A stretch of 64,000 bases of DNA from an uncultured Alphaproteobacteria bacterium (GTDB lineage: Bacteria; Pseudomonadota; Alphaproteobacteria; UBA8366; GCA-2717185): the NCBI GenBank assembly GCA_943788635.1, contig CALSRA010000010.1, positions 62,001-126,000 of the forward strand, in the 5' to 3' direction. Each line of letters starts with the position of its first letter. Position 1 is the first letter of the stretch. The notes under the pieces are model-generated. The model was not told where the DNA came from. It was given only the letters and a program-made list of their open reading frames with translations, and ran no database searches. The position numbers were made by a program, and so were the translations under genes. Shown here piece by piece: positions 35,601 through 44,291 of the stretch.

Positions 35601-35751
35601 GCAGGGGAAAAGACCTCTCATCGAATTTGGTGCGGATCGTGGTCAATGATGTGTATCATAAGGCGTATTTCTGTCGAATGATTCGCATATAGGATTGGCT
35701 GATCCGATGGCCCGTATTGCACCGTGGCCGCAAACTCTGGGGAGATGGGGA

Positions 35752-36789
35752 ATGCCTTTGTTGAGCTACCAGCAAGCCGGACTTGTTCTCAAACGGCCGG
35801 GCACCGGGACCGATGCGCAAATCCGCGATTTGCAGCGACATTTGCGGATGCTTGGGTATCTGCGGCGGGGCATCGACGGGGCCTTCGGGGGTGGCACCGA
35901 GGGTGCGGTAAAAAGCCTGCAATATGATCTTCTCCATAATGACGGTCGCGGTTCCGATGGCCGGGCGTCGGTCGGGGTCCGCGACTATAACAAGGGGCGT
36001 TGCGATGCGGTGACCGGCGAGGTCGACCAGAATATGGCGGCCTGTATTGCCGACATGCTCGATGATGACGGGTTTGCCAAATTGCCTGCCACTGCGGATC
36101 CGGTGGCTGCGAACCGGGAAATTCCTGCGCTCTATGCTTCGCTGCGCCCGGGTACGGCGCCGGGTCCTTTCCTGCTCGCCATCCTGTCGCGCGAAAGCAA
36201 TCTGAAGCATTTTCACGAACCGGGCCGCAACGATGAAGACACCTACATTGTGGTCGGCCTCGACCGGAATGGCGCCGAATCCCATGTGGTGACCTCGCGT
36301 GGTTATGGCGTTGGCCAGTACACCTTGTTTCATCACCCGCCACGCGCCGAAGAAGTGACGGATTTCATGACCGATGTCGGCCGCAACCTGCAAAAGGCGG
36401 CGGATGAACTGCGTGAAAAATTTGACCATTTCGTCAACGGTTCAACCGGCGGCACCCGGGCGGATGACCGGATCGCAGAACACGGTACCGTGCCGCTGCG
36501 GCCCTGCAAATACGGCGCTGACGACCCCCGTTTCATGACCGATTGCAAGGCCTGCGCCCAGGATGCCGGCCAGATCGATATCAAGCAGGGGGAAACCCCG
36601 TTCCATCCGGATACCACCAGCGCCTACAAATCGACCCAGTACTATAATTATGACCGGCTCGATTTCAGCGGCGTTCCGGTGCGAAAGAATTTCGAATGCG
36701 ACTGGCCCTACGCGGTCCGGCGGTATAACGGCTCGGGCCCCAACGCATACAGCTATCAGGCGCTGGTGCTGAAAAAGCTGCTGGGGTAG
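35752..36789 (+). CDS. peptidoglycan-binding, lytic transglycosylase-like protein
   Basis: This 345-residue protein has an N-terminal PG_binding_1-like domain (about 18-70; IRDLQRHLRMLGYLRRGIDG and GTEGAVKSLQYDL). The C-terminal part resembles a lysozyme-fold transglycosylase: ILSRESNLKHF supplies a candidate catalytic Glu, SRGYGVGQYTLF matches the G-x-G-x-x-Q element, and AVRRYNGSGPNAYSY gives the Y-N-G end motif. No signal peptide is seen from the start at 35752, which follows GGGGAGATGGGGA. Secretion is therefore unproven, and a phage-type endolysin role is also possible. Confidence 0.7.
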   Translation: MPLLSYQQAGLVLKRPGTGTDAQIRDLQRHLRMLGYLRRGIDGAFGGGTEGAVKSLQYDLLHNDGRGSDGRASVGVRDYNKGRCDAVTGEVDQNMAACIADMLDDDGFAKLPATADPVAANREIPALYASLRPGTAPGPFLLAILSRESNLKHFHEPGRNDEDTYIVVGLDRNGAESHVVTSRGYGVGQYTLFHHPPRAEEVTDFMTDVGRNLQKAADELREKFDHFVNGSTGGTRADDRIAEHGTVPLRPCKYGADDPRFMTDCKACAQDAGQIDIKQGETPFHPDTTSAYKSTQYYNYDRLDFSGVPVRKNFECDWPYAVRRYNGSGPNAYSYQALVLKKLLG

Positions 36790-36884
36790 CGGGTCAGTAA
36801 CCGTCAATCGACATAAAATTTACAGGATGCCCGTCGCGGGCTATCGTCATTGGCGGAATGTAGATCCGGGAATGAGGGGTGGCC

Positions 36885-37262
36885 ATGGCACGGAATCATC
36901 GGGAGTTTTTCCCTGTCGATCTGGAACGCGACTGGGAATCTATCCCGGGTTATCCGGCTGGATTCATGTCCATCACCCTGATCAATAACCTGGATTCAAT
37001 ACACCAGAGCGGCCGCCGCACCCGAATTTTACGGATTGATCCCGGGATTGTCCTGACCCGGCAGGTCGTCCACGATCATTGTGAGGAGGTTTTCCTGTTC
37101 CAGGGCGATTTGGTCGTTGGCTGTGATGAAAACGGCGCGGGCGGCGAGGTCTTCACGGCCCCGACCTATGCCATCCGGCCAGAACAGATAAAACACGGCC
37201 CCTTCTCATCGCGAAAGGGCTGCCTGATGCTGGAGGCCCACTACTACGAGCCTGAGGTCTGA
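36885..37262 (+). CDS. cupin domain protein
   Basis: This 125-residue protein has a single cupin barrel. RIDPGIVLTRQVVHDHCEEVFLF carries the first cupin motif (two His and a Glu), and YAIRPEQIKHGPF carries the second, shorter motif with His. Metal binding is likely, and the function is unknown. The ATG at 36885 follows GAGGGG at good spacing. A GTG two codons earlier is possible. It stands between the peptidoglycan-binding protein and the tRNA-Arg gene. Confidence 0.78.
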   Translation: MARNHREFFPVDLERDWESIPGYPAGFMSITLINNLDSIHQSGRRTRILRIDPGIVLTRQVVHDHCEEVFLFQGDLVVGCDENGAGGEVFTAPTYAIRPEQIKHGPFSSRKGCLMLEAHYYEPEV

Positions 37263-37363
37263 AGGCCGTCAAATACAATTCCGGCCCGTCAAAACCTGTT
37301 TGATCGCCGAAATGCACAAGGCCACGGCTTGTTAACCGTCGCACATGAAATCTTGCGGAAAAT

Positions 37364-37440
37364 GGCGCGCCAGAGAGGATTCGAACCTCTGACCTTCGCC
37401 TTCGGAGGGCGACACTCTATCCAGCTGAGCTACTGGCGCT
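37364..37440 (-). tRNA. tRNA-Arg (CCG)
   Basis: The minus strand folds into a cloverleaf: acceptor GCGCCAG/CTGGCGC, anticodon stem TCGCC/GGCGA with loop CTCCGAA (anticodon CCG), and T-arm AGAGG-TTCGAAT-CCTCT. The discriminator base is G and CCA is encoded at the 3' end (37366-37364). It reads Arg CGG codons. Confidence 0.96.
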
Positions 37441-37512
37441 TTGCCGGGAGCATGTATAGGACAGCTTTGCCGCCGACGCCATAGGGTTTTCGCAGGCCCG
37501 TCCGGGGCGGGT

Positions 37513-38565
37513 TTATTGGAGGGTGCTGCCTTTGGGGCGATTGGCGAGCGTGGTGCCGTCTTCTTCGGCCGGTTCCGGCGGCGCCAGCGCCCAGTCGGCA
37601 ACATCGCGCAGGACGATTTCGGCATTCAGGTCCCGTAACAGCATGTGGTAGCCGGTCTCGTATTCCCGGTGCCCCCATAACCCGGTATCCGGCAAGGCGC
37701 GGATCAGCGCCTGTTTTGCGGGGGCAGGGATGAGGTCTTCGGTCTTGCCGTACAGAATCAGCGCCCTGGTATCCAGTTTCGGGGCCGCCGCCAGGGCCGC
37801 GTCCATCAGGTTGGTAAGGCCCCAGAGCGCATCGACCCGCGTGGCCTTGATGATCAGCGGGTCCCGGCCCAGTTCGCGCAGCATATCGATGTTGTCCGAT
37901 GGCTTGATCTTCAGCCCGCGCCCGGTCAGGCGCATCCAGGGCACCGTATGCGCGCTCAGCCATAACGCGGCGCGTTGGTAAGCGGGCATGTGGTCCTGCG
38001 CCCAGACTGCCGGGGCGGACAGTATGACCCCGTCGGCATCCGGCGGGTCTCCATTGGCGTAGGAGGCGAGGATGACAGCCCCGCCCATGCTTTCGCCCAG
38101 AATATAGAGCGGTGTCTGCGGATAGCGCTGGCGCAGCAGCCGGGTTGCGGTGGCCAGATCGCCGGTCATTGCCCCGGTGCCGGCCCACAGTCCGTGGTGC
38201 GGCGCATTGCCGAAGCCGCGCTGGTCATAGGCATAGACGGAAATGCCGGCCGCGTTCCAGGCCGCGGCAGGGTTTTCGAAGCTTTTGGAGTAATCGTTGA
38301 ACCCGTGCAGCGCCAGAATGACGGCGCGCGGTGGCGACTGTTCGGCTGGCCAGACGCGCAGTGGCAGCCGTGTGCCGTCCGTCGCCTGGATATGGTCTGC
38401 GGCGAGTATCGGGGCCTGTTCGTTCGTTCCCATGGGTGCGATCCGTGGTGCGCAGGCGCCCAGCGCCAGCAAGCATATCCCGATTGCCCAGGAAACCCGG
38501 CGCGTCCTTTGCCGCACGCTGCTGGCGCGGGGGATTGTGGGGGAAATCTGCCTTGCGTCCATCAT
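37513..38565 (-). CDS. alpha/beta hydrolase lipoprotein (monoacylglycerol lipase-like)
   Basis: This 350-residue protein has an N-terminal lipoprotein-type signal (ICLLALGACAP; Cys at about 38) and an alpha/beta hydrolase domain. The nucleophile elbow is GESMGGA, the likely acid is Asp in LYGKTEDLIPAP, and the His is in ETGYHMLLRD. ALHGFNDYSKSF is the oxyanion region. The family includes monoacylglycerol lipases and lysophospholipases (Hydrolase_4). It probably acts at the cell envelope. The ATG start has no strong ribosome-binding site. Confidence 0.85.
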   Translation of the reverse strand: MMDARQISPTIPRASSVRQRTRRVSWAIGICLLALGACAPRIAPMGTNEQAPILAADHIQATDGTRLPLRVWPAEQSPPRAVILALHGFNDYSKSFENPAAAWNAAGISVYAYDQRGFGNAPHHGLWAGTGAMTGDLATATRLLRQRYPQTPLYILGESMGGAVILASYANGDPPDADGVILSAPAVWAQDHMPAYQRAALWLSAHTVPWMRLTGRGLKIKPSDNIDMLRELGRDPLIIKATRVDALWGLTNLMDAALAAAPKLDTRALILYGKTEDLIPAPAKQALIRALPDTGLWGHREYETGYHMLLRDLNAEIVLRDVADWALAPPEPAEEDGTTLANRPKGSTLQ

Positions 38566-38683
38566 GCGTGAATGAGTTTGCTTGTAGCCTATCCTTGGGT
38601 ATCATCGCGCAAGCTGTCGGGTCAATCGTTCCGGCGGCGGCAAGACTTGCGAAAACATCGGAAAACCAAGGGGAATTGGCAAT

Positions 38684-38863
38684 ATGGAAGCGCCAGAAAC
38701 CGTCGAAGTCGAAACCGTGCAGGTGTCCTGTGACGGCGGTGGTGGAGCCGCCGGTCATCCGAAAGTCTTTCTCGTGATCGGAGAGAGTAATTTTGTCGAA
38801 TGTCCCTATTGCGACAAGCGCTTCGCGTTGAAGGCGGGTGCAAAGCGCTCAGCGGCGCATTGA
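38684..38863 (+). CDS. zf-CHCC zinc-finger protein
   Basis: This 59-residue protein has the zinc-ligand set Cys16, His25, Cys40 and Cys43 (SCDGGGGAAGHPKVFL and ECPYCDKRF), matching the zf-CHCC family. In mitochondria and many alphaproteobacteria this domain forms the NDUFS6-type accessory subunit of respiratory complex I; that function here is inference. AAGGGG precedes the ATG at 38684. polA begins 37 bases after its stop on the same strand. It is too short for routine 60-codon gene screens. Confidence 0.85.
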   Translation: MEAPETVEVETVQVSCDGGGGAAGHPKVFLVIGESNFVECPYCDKRFALKAGAKRSAAH

Positions 38864-38900
38864 CGGTCGCAGACAACCGCCGGACGGCGACGAGTCACCG

Positions 38901-41675
38901 ATGAACGACGCTGCCTCTGCGCCCAAGCATGTCTTTCTGGTCGACGGTTCCGGCTTTATTTTCCGCGCCTTTCACGCGCTGCCGCCGATGACCCGTCCCG
39001 ACGGCACGCCGGTGAATGCCGTCTATGGCTTCACCAATATGTTGATGAAGCTGCTGCAGGATACCGACGCGGATCATATCGCGGTGATCTTCGATGCGGC
39101 GCGCAAGACCTTCCGCAGCGATATCTATCCCGCATACAAGGCGCAACGCCCGCCGCCGCCGGAAGACCTGGTGCCGCAGTTCGATCTGATCAAGTCACTG
39201 GTCGAAGCGTTCAATGTGCCCTCCGTGCAGATGGAAGGATATGAAGCCGACGACCTGATCGCGACCTATGCCCGGCTGGCACGGGAGCGCGGCGCGGATG
39301 TCACCATCGTGTCTTCCGACAAGGACCTGATGCAGCTCGTCACCGACAAGGTGACCATGCTGGATACCATGAAGAATGTCGAAATCGGCCCGGATGGCGT
39401 GGTGGCAAAATTTGGTGTCGGTCCCGACAAGGTGGTTGAGGTGCAGGCGCTGGCGGGAGATTCCGTCGACAATGTGCCAGGGGTTCCCGGCATCGGCATC
39501 AAGACGGCGGCACAGCTGATCAATGAATATGGTGATCTGGAGACGCTGCTGGCGCGGGCGGATGAAATCAAACAGCCGAAACGCCGCCAGAATCTCCTTG
39601 AATTTGCCGAACAGGCGCGGGTCAGCCGCCAGCTTGTTCAGTTGATGGATGATGTGCCGATTGAACGCGACCTGGACAGTTTTGCGCTGCAGGACCTTGA
39701 TCCGTTGCGGCTGACAGTATTTTTGCGCGAACAGGGTTTCAAGGCTGTCGTCGCCAAGATCGAAAGCCGGCACGGTGTTGCGCCGGCTGAATCCGGGGCG
39801 CCAAAGAAAGCCACCGAATACGAGCTGGTGCAGGACGAAGCCGCCTTGGCGCGCTGGATCGCAGCGGCGATGCGGGCTGGACAGGTCGCCTTCGATACCG
39901 AAACCACGGGGTTGGACGCGATGTGCGCCGAACTGGTTGGCGTGTCGATGTCTGTTGAGCTGGGCGATGCCTGTTATGTGCCGCTGGCGCATAAATCGGC
40001 GAAGGAGCAGGGTGCGTTCGACCTGGGGGATGGCGGCGGTGCAGGGGAAGACGCGCCGACGCAGGTGCCGCGCGAGCGGGCGCTTGAACTGTTGAAGCCG
40101 ATGCTCGAAGACCCGTCGGTTCTGAAGATCGGCCATAATATCAAATACGATGCGCTGCTGCTGTTGCGCTACGGCATCGCGATTGCGCCGGTTGACGACA
40201 CGATGCTGCTGTCCTTCGTGTTGGATGGCGGCGTGCACGGGCATGGCATGGACGAGCTGGCGGAACTGCATTTCGGCCATACCTGCATTTCCTTCAAGGA
40301 TGTTGCGGGGACAGGCCGCAACCAGATCACCTTCGATTATGTGCCGCTGAAGACGGCCTGTGATTATGCCGCCGAAGACGCGGATATCACGCTGCAACTG
40401 CACCGGTTGCTGAAGCCGCGGCTGGTCGAAGACCGTATGACCACGCTGTATGAAACCATCGAACGGCCGCTGGTGCCGGTGGTGTCGCGTATGGAACGCG
40501 AAGGCGTGCTGGTCGATCCGGAAGCCCTGCGCGGGCTCAGCCGCGATTTCGCGACGCGGATGGCGGCGCTGGAAATCGAAATCCACGAACTGGCCGGGGA
40601 AAAATTCAATATCGGTTCGCCCAAACAGCTTGGCGAAATCCTGTTCGACAAGATGTCGCTGCCCGGCGGCAAAAAGACCAAAACCGGTGCGTACAGCACC
40701 GACGCGCGCGTGCTGGACGACCTGGCTGCTGAAGGGCATGACCTGCCCGTCAGGATTGTGAGCTGGCGCCAGTTGTCGAAGCTGAAAAGTACCTATGCGG
40801 ATTCGCTGGTCGAACAGATCAACCCGGAAACCGGCCGTATCCATACGTCATATTCCATGACCGGGGCGCAGACCGGGCGAATGTCCTCAACCGATCCGAA
40901 CCTGCAGAATATTCCGATCCGGACTGAGGAAGGCCGGCGTATCCGGCAGACATTCATTGCGGCGCCCGGCAACAAGCTGTTGTCACTGGATTACAGCCAG
41001 ATCGAGTTGCGGGTTCTGGCGCATATCGCGGGTATCGACGCGCTGGTTCAGGCCTTCCGCGACGGGCTGGATATTCATGCAATGACCGCCAGCGAAATGT
41101 TCGGCGTGCCCATCGAAGGCATGGATCCGATCGTCCGGCGCAATGCCAAGGCGATCAATTTCGGCATTATTTACGGCATCAGCCCATTCGGGCTGGCGCG
41201 TCAGTTGTCGATCCCGCAGGGCGAGGCAAAATCCTATATCGAGGCGTATTTCGAACGCTTTCCCGGGATCAAGGACTACATGGAATCCGCACGTGAGGAA
41301 TGCCGTACGAACGGATTTGTGACGACCCTGTTCGGCCGCCGCATCCATCTGCCGATGATCAACGACAAGAACCCGATGCGCCGTAATTATGCGGAACGGC
41401 AGGCGATCAATGCGCCGGTACAGGGCTCCGCCGCCGATATCATTAAGCGCGCCATGATCCGCGTGCCCGCCGCGTTGCGGGCGGCAAACCTGGATGCATT
41501 GATGCTGTTGCAGGTACATGATGAATTGCTGTTCGAAGTACCTGAATCCCAGATGGACGAGACGGTGCGTGTTGTTGGTGCCGTGATGGAAAATGCGGCG
41601 TTGCCGGGTCTGACGTTATCGGTGCCGTTGGTGGTTGATGCGGGCTTTGGCGACAATTGGGACGAAGCCCATTAG
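38901..41675 (+). CDS. polA: DNA polymerase I
   Basis: This 924-residue enzyme has all three modules. The 5'-3' exonuclease (1-290) contains FLVDGSGFIFRAFHAL, VIFDAARKTFR and GYEADDLIATYA. The 3'-5' exonuclease (about 325-520) keeps the metal ligands in VAFDTETTGLD and HNIKYD. The polymerase (about 530-924) has motif A LLSLDYSQIELR, motif B RRNAKAINFGIIYG and motif C LLQVHDELLFEV. It fills gaps and removes Okazaki primers. Proofreading appears functional, unlike in some truncated Pol I. The ATG at 38901 is the conserved start. Confidence 0.97.
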   Translation: MNDAASAPKHVFLVDGSGFIFRAFHALPPMTRPDGTPVNAVYGFTNMLMKLLQDTDADHIAVIFDAARKTFRSDIYPAYKAQRPPPPEDLVPQFDLIKSLVEAFNVPSVQMEGYEADDLIATYARLARERGADVTIVSSDKDLMQLVTDKVTMLDTMKNVEIGPDGVVAKFGVGPDKVVEVQALAGDSVDNVPGVPGIGIKTAAQLINEYGDLETLLARADEIKQPKRRQNLLEFAEQARVSRQLVQLMDDVPIERDLDSFALQDLDPLRLTVFLREQGFKAVVAKIESRHGVAPAESGAPKKATEYELVQDEAALARWIAAAMRAGQVAFDTETTGLDAMCAELVGVSMSVELGDACYVPLAHKSAKEQGAFDLGDGGGAGEDAPTQVPRERALELLKPMLEDPSVLKIGHNIKYDALLLLRYGIAIAPVDDTMLLSFVLDGGVHGHGMDELAELHFGHTCISFKDVAGTGRNQITFDYVPLKTACDYAAEDADITLQLHRLLKPRLVEDRMTTLYETIERPLVPVVSRMEREGVLVDPEALRGLSRDFATRMAALEIEIHELAGEKFNIGSPKQLGEILFDKMSLPGGKKTKTGAYSTDARVLDDLAAEGHDLPVRIVSWRQLSKLKSTYADSLVEQINPETGRIHTSYSMTGAQTGRMSSTDPNLQNIPIRTEEGRRIRQTFIAAPGNKLLSLDYSQIELRVLAHIAGIDALVQAFRDGLDIHAMTASEMFGVPIEGMDPIVRRNAKAINFGIIYGISPFGLARQLSIPQGEAKSYIEAYFERFPGIKDYMESAREECRTNGFVTTLFGRRIHLPMINDKNPMRRNYAERQAINAPVQGSAADIIKRAMIRVPAALRAANLDALMLLQVHDELLFEVPESQMDETVRVVGAVMENAALPGLTLSVPLVVDAGFGDNWDEAH

Positions 41676-41826
41676 CGCCATCCTTTTGCGATAATCCCAG
41701 TGGACGGGGCCCCCTCTGGACGATGGGACCCGGGAAGAACTATTGTCCGGTTCCTGATCACATGGGATCGCCCGGTCCCGTTATTTTCCATGGCGCATGC
41801 CAACGAAGCCTGAAAGAGAAAACAGA

Positions 41827-42906
41827 ATGACCGTGACGATCGACCATAACAAGTTGCGCACCATTGTTGCCGAAATCTGCGCCCATGCGGGCAGCACGGG
41901 GGATGAGCCGAAGCTTGTCGCCGACAATCTGGTGACCGCGAACCTGATGGGCCATGACAGCCATGGGGTTGGAATGTTGCACCGGTACGTTTCCTGCAGC
42001 AAGGAAGGCGAAGCAAATCTGAACGCGCATGCCAAGATCATCGTCGATAACGGTGCGATGATCGTCGTGGACGGGCAGGCGGGCCTTGGCCAGGTTATCG
42101 GCGGCGAGGCGATGGATTTCGGTATCGAGCGCGCAAGGCAGCATGGCTGCGCCATTGTCGCGACGCGGCGGTCTTTCCATCTGGGCCGCATCGGCGCCTG
42201 GGCGGAACGATGCGCGGAACAGGGTTTCGTGTCGATGCACCACACCAATGTGGTTGGACACAGTCCGCATGTCGCCCCGTTCGGCGCGCGCGAGGCAAAG
42301 TATTCGACCAACCCCTATACGGTCGGCATTCCGGCGACGGATGATAACCCGGTGACGATTCTGGATATGGCCACCAGCGTCGTGGCGATGGGCAAGGTCC
42401 GGGTCGCCAAGAACAAGGGCGAACAGGTTGCTCCCGGCACGCTGGTCGATGCCGATGGCAATGAAACCACCGATCCCAACGTCATGTACTCCGAACCCCG
42501 GGGTGCTGCCCTGCCGTTTGGCGGACACAAGGGCGGCGGGCTGGCGCTTATGAACGAACTGCTTGGCGGTGTGCTGTGTGGTGGTCATACGATGCGCCCG
42601 GAAACCAATCGGCCGCGCGATGCCATTCTGAACAACATGCTCAGCATCATCATTGACCCGTCCAAGCTGATCGACAATGCGTTTTTCACCGACGAACTGA
42701 ACGCGACCCTTGCCTATGTGAAGGGTGCCAAGCCGATTGATCCGGCGAAGCCTGTGCTGGTGCCCGGCGATCCGGAACGTATGCGCAAGGCGGACCGGGA
42801 AGCCAATGGTGTGCCGATTGATGACAATACCTGGGAGGAAATCCTGGCGTGTGGTGATTCCGTCGGCTTTGGCCGCAACCGGATTCTCGATATCAGCGGG
42901 TCATAA
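41827..42906 (+). CDS. Ldh2/MdhA-type malate/L-lactate dehydrogenase family protein
   Basis: This 359-residue protein belongs to the Ldh2/ureidoglycolate dehydrogenase family of NAD(P)-dependent oxidoreductases. It shows ANLMGHDSHGVGMLHRY near residue 45, SMHHTNVVGHSPHVAPFGA, and AALPFGGHKGGGLALMNELL with the family's catalytic His/Lys region. It probably oxidises a 2-hydroxyacid, with substrate unknown. The start at 41827 follows an A-rich weak ribosome-binding site. A GST gene lies 24 bases downstream and may share its operon. Confidence 0.9.
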   Translation: MTVTIDHNKLRTIVAEICAHAGSTGDEPKLVADNLVTANLMGHDSHGVGMLHRYVSCSKEGEANLNAHAKIIVDNGAMIVVDGQAGLGQVIGGEAMDFGIERARQHGCAIVATRRSFHLGRIGAWAERCAEQGFVSMHHTNVVGHSPHVAPFGAREAKYSTNPYTVGIPATDDNPVTILDMATSVVAMGKVRVAKNKGEQVAPGTLVDADGNETTDPNVMYSEPRGAALPFGGHKGGGLALMNELLGGVLCGGHTMRPETNRPRDAILNNMLSIIIDPSKLIDNAFFTDELNATLAYVKGAKPIDPAKPVLVPGDPERMRKADREANGVPIDDNTWEEILACGDSVGFGRNRILDISGS

Positions 42907-42930
42907 GAAGAACTAGGGAGCGACTTAATT

Positions 42931-43551
42931 ATGCTCAAGATCATAGGCCGGATTACGTCCGGCAATGTCATGAAGCCGCTCTGGGTAGCGGATGAAATCG
43001 GCCTTGAATACGAACAGGTAAACTGGGGCGGGGCCTTCGGGGGCAATGATAACCCGGAATACCGGGCGATGAACCCGATGGGGCTGGTGCCGACGCTGGT
43101 CGATGGTGATTTCACCCTGTTCGAATCAAATGCGATTACCCGATATCTGTGTGCGAAGCATTCCTTCGGAACGCTCTACCCCGAAGACCTGCAGGTCCGC
43201 GGCGTGGCGGATGCCTGGATGGACTGGAAGCTGAACGCGATCAATCCGTTCATGCGTCATGTCTTCTGGGGCCTCGTGCGGACCAAGCCGGAAGACCGCG
43301 ACATGGATCAGATCAATAACGCGATCCAGGAAGGTATCCGCATCTGGTCGATGCTGGACCGGCATCTCGAAGGCCGGAAGTTCATTGCCGGGGATGACCT
43401 CACGATGGGCGATATCCCGCTTGGCCCGCAGGCGCATCGCTGGATGATGCTGGTCAAGGATAGGCCTGCCATGCCGAATTTCGATGCGTGGTACGAGCGT
43501 CTGACCCAGCGTCCCGCATTCGCCAAACACTGTATGATTCCGCTGGAATAA
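42931..43551 (+). CDS. glutathione S-transferase family protein
   Basis: This 206-residue protein has an N-terminal thioredoxin-like domain (about 1-80; RITSGNVMKPLWVADEIGL, NPMGLVPTLVDGDFTLFESNAI) with the cis-Pro and S/N glutathione contacts. A C-terminal helical domain contains GDDLTMGDIPLGPQAHRW. The N-terminal Ser in TSGN may activate glutathione. AGGGAG lies upstream of the ATG. It follows the dehydrogenase gene by 24 bases. The physiological substrate is not known. Confidence 0.88.
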   Translation: MLKIIGRITSGNVMKPLWVADEIGLEYEQVNWGGAFGGNDNPEYRAMNPMGLVPTLVDGDFTLFESNAITRYLCAKHSFGTLYPEDLQVRGVADAWMDWKLNAINPFMRHVFWGLVRTKPEDRDMDQINNAIQEGIRIWSMLDRHLEGRKFIAGDDLTMGDIPLGPQAHRWMMLVKDRPAMPNFDAWYERLTQRPAFAKHCMIPLE

Positions 43552-43593
43552 GCGGTTTTACCTCGGTTCCCTTTATCGATTTAGATGATGTTG

Positions 43594-43636
43594 TTGACAA
43601 AATGAACAACGTTCAATTAAAAATGAACAATGTTCA
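43594..43636 (+). promoter_or_regulatory. promoter with two tandem palindromic operators before tetR
   Basis: A consensus TTGACA (43594-43599) is followed by TGAACAACGTTCA (43603-43615) and TGAACAATGTTCA (43624-43636). Both are TGAAC-N3-GTTCA palindromes spaced exactly 21 bp, two helical turns. The first fills the spacer before a weak TTAAAA-like -10. The TetR gene starts at 43658, so the regulator probably binds here and represses itself and the downstream acyltransferase. Confidence 0.75.
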
Positions 43637-43657
43637 ATTAACCGAAAGCGTGATGGT

Positions 43658-44282
43658 ATGGGACGTCGTTCGGATCACAGTCGCGAAGAAATCAGGCAGA
43701 TGGCGTTGGCCGCGGCAATGCGGCGGCTCGCCTCGGGTGGCCTGTCATCCCTTACGGCGCGCGGTGTCGCGGATGATATCGGCTATGCCGTGGGTACGCT
43801 CTACAACCTGTTCGACGACTTCGATACCCTGATCGTTCATGTGAATGGGGCGACGCTGGACCTGTTGCACGATGCGCTTGCGCCGGTGGTGACCGGCGAT
43901 GACGCCGACATCGACCTGGCGGCGCTGCTGGCGGGCCTATCTGCGGTTTCTGGAAGATCGCCCGCATTTGTGGGGCGCGCTGTTCGAGCACCGCCGTGGG
44001 AACGACGTGTTGTTGCCGGACTGGTATCTGGCCAAGGTCGACCGGGTGCTGGGTATTCTCGAAAAAGCACTGCGACCGATTTTCCCAAATGACGATACGG
44101 CGGGCTGCGCCGAAGCCGCCCGCGTGTTGTGGGCGGCGCTGCACGGAATCTGTTCGCTTGGCGGCACCGGGAAATTGTCGGTGATTTCGGCACGGACCAC
44201 CGCTGATATGGCGCATTCCCTCGTTGAAAACTATGTCGCCGGGCTGCGGTCCCGGCAGCTTCATGCGTCTGACGAGGCATAG
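43658..44282 (+). pseudogene. TetR/AcrR family regulator, one frameshift
   Basis: The N-terminal 90 residues are a TetR HTH (EEIRQMALAAAMRRL, GLSSLTARGVADDIGYAVGTLYNLF). The frame then reads out of phase. The TetR C-terminal ligand domain continues in another frame (YLRFLEDRPHLWGALFEHRR, VLWAALHGICSLGGTGKL) to a stop at 44282. One extra base near 43930-43940 explains the switch, and removing it gives an ordinary regulator of about 207 residues. A sequencing error is likely. It lies nine bases before the LplT-Aas gene and follows tandem operators, so it is the probable controller of that lipid gene. Confidence 0.8.
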
Positions 44283-44291
44283 GAGAACATT

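Noticed and set aside
37364-37440. tRNA-Arg as an integration site for an island
   Set aside because: No integrase and no duplicate of the tRNA 3' end were noticed, and the flanking genes are ordinary.
39195-40844. 549-codon open frame antisense to polA
   Set aside because: It lies wholly opposite a clearly conserved polymerase gene and has the His/Arg/Gln-rich composition typical of GC-rich antisense frames. No domain is seen.
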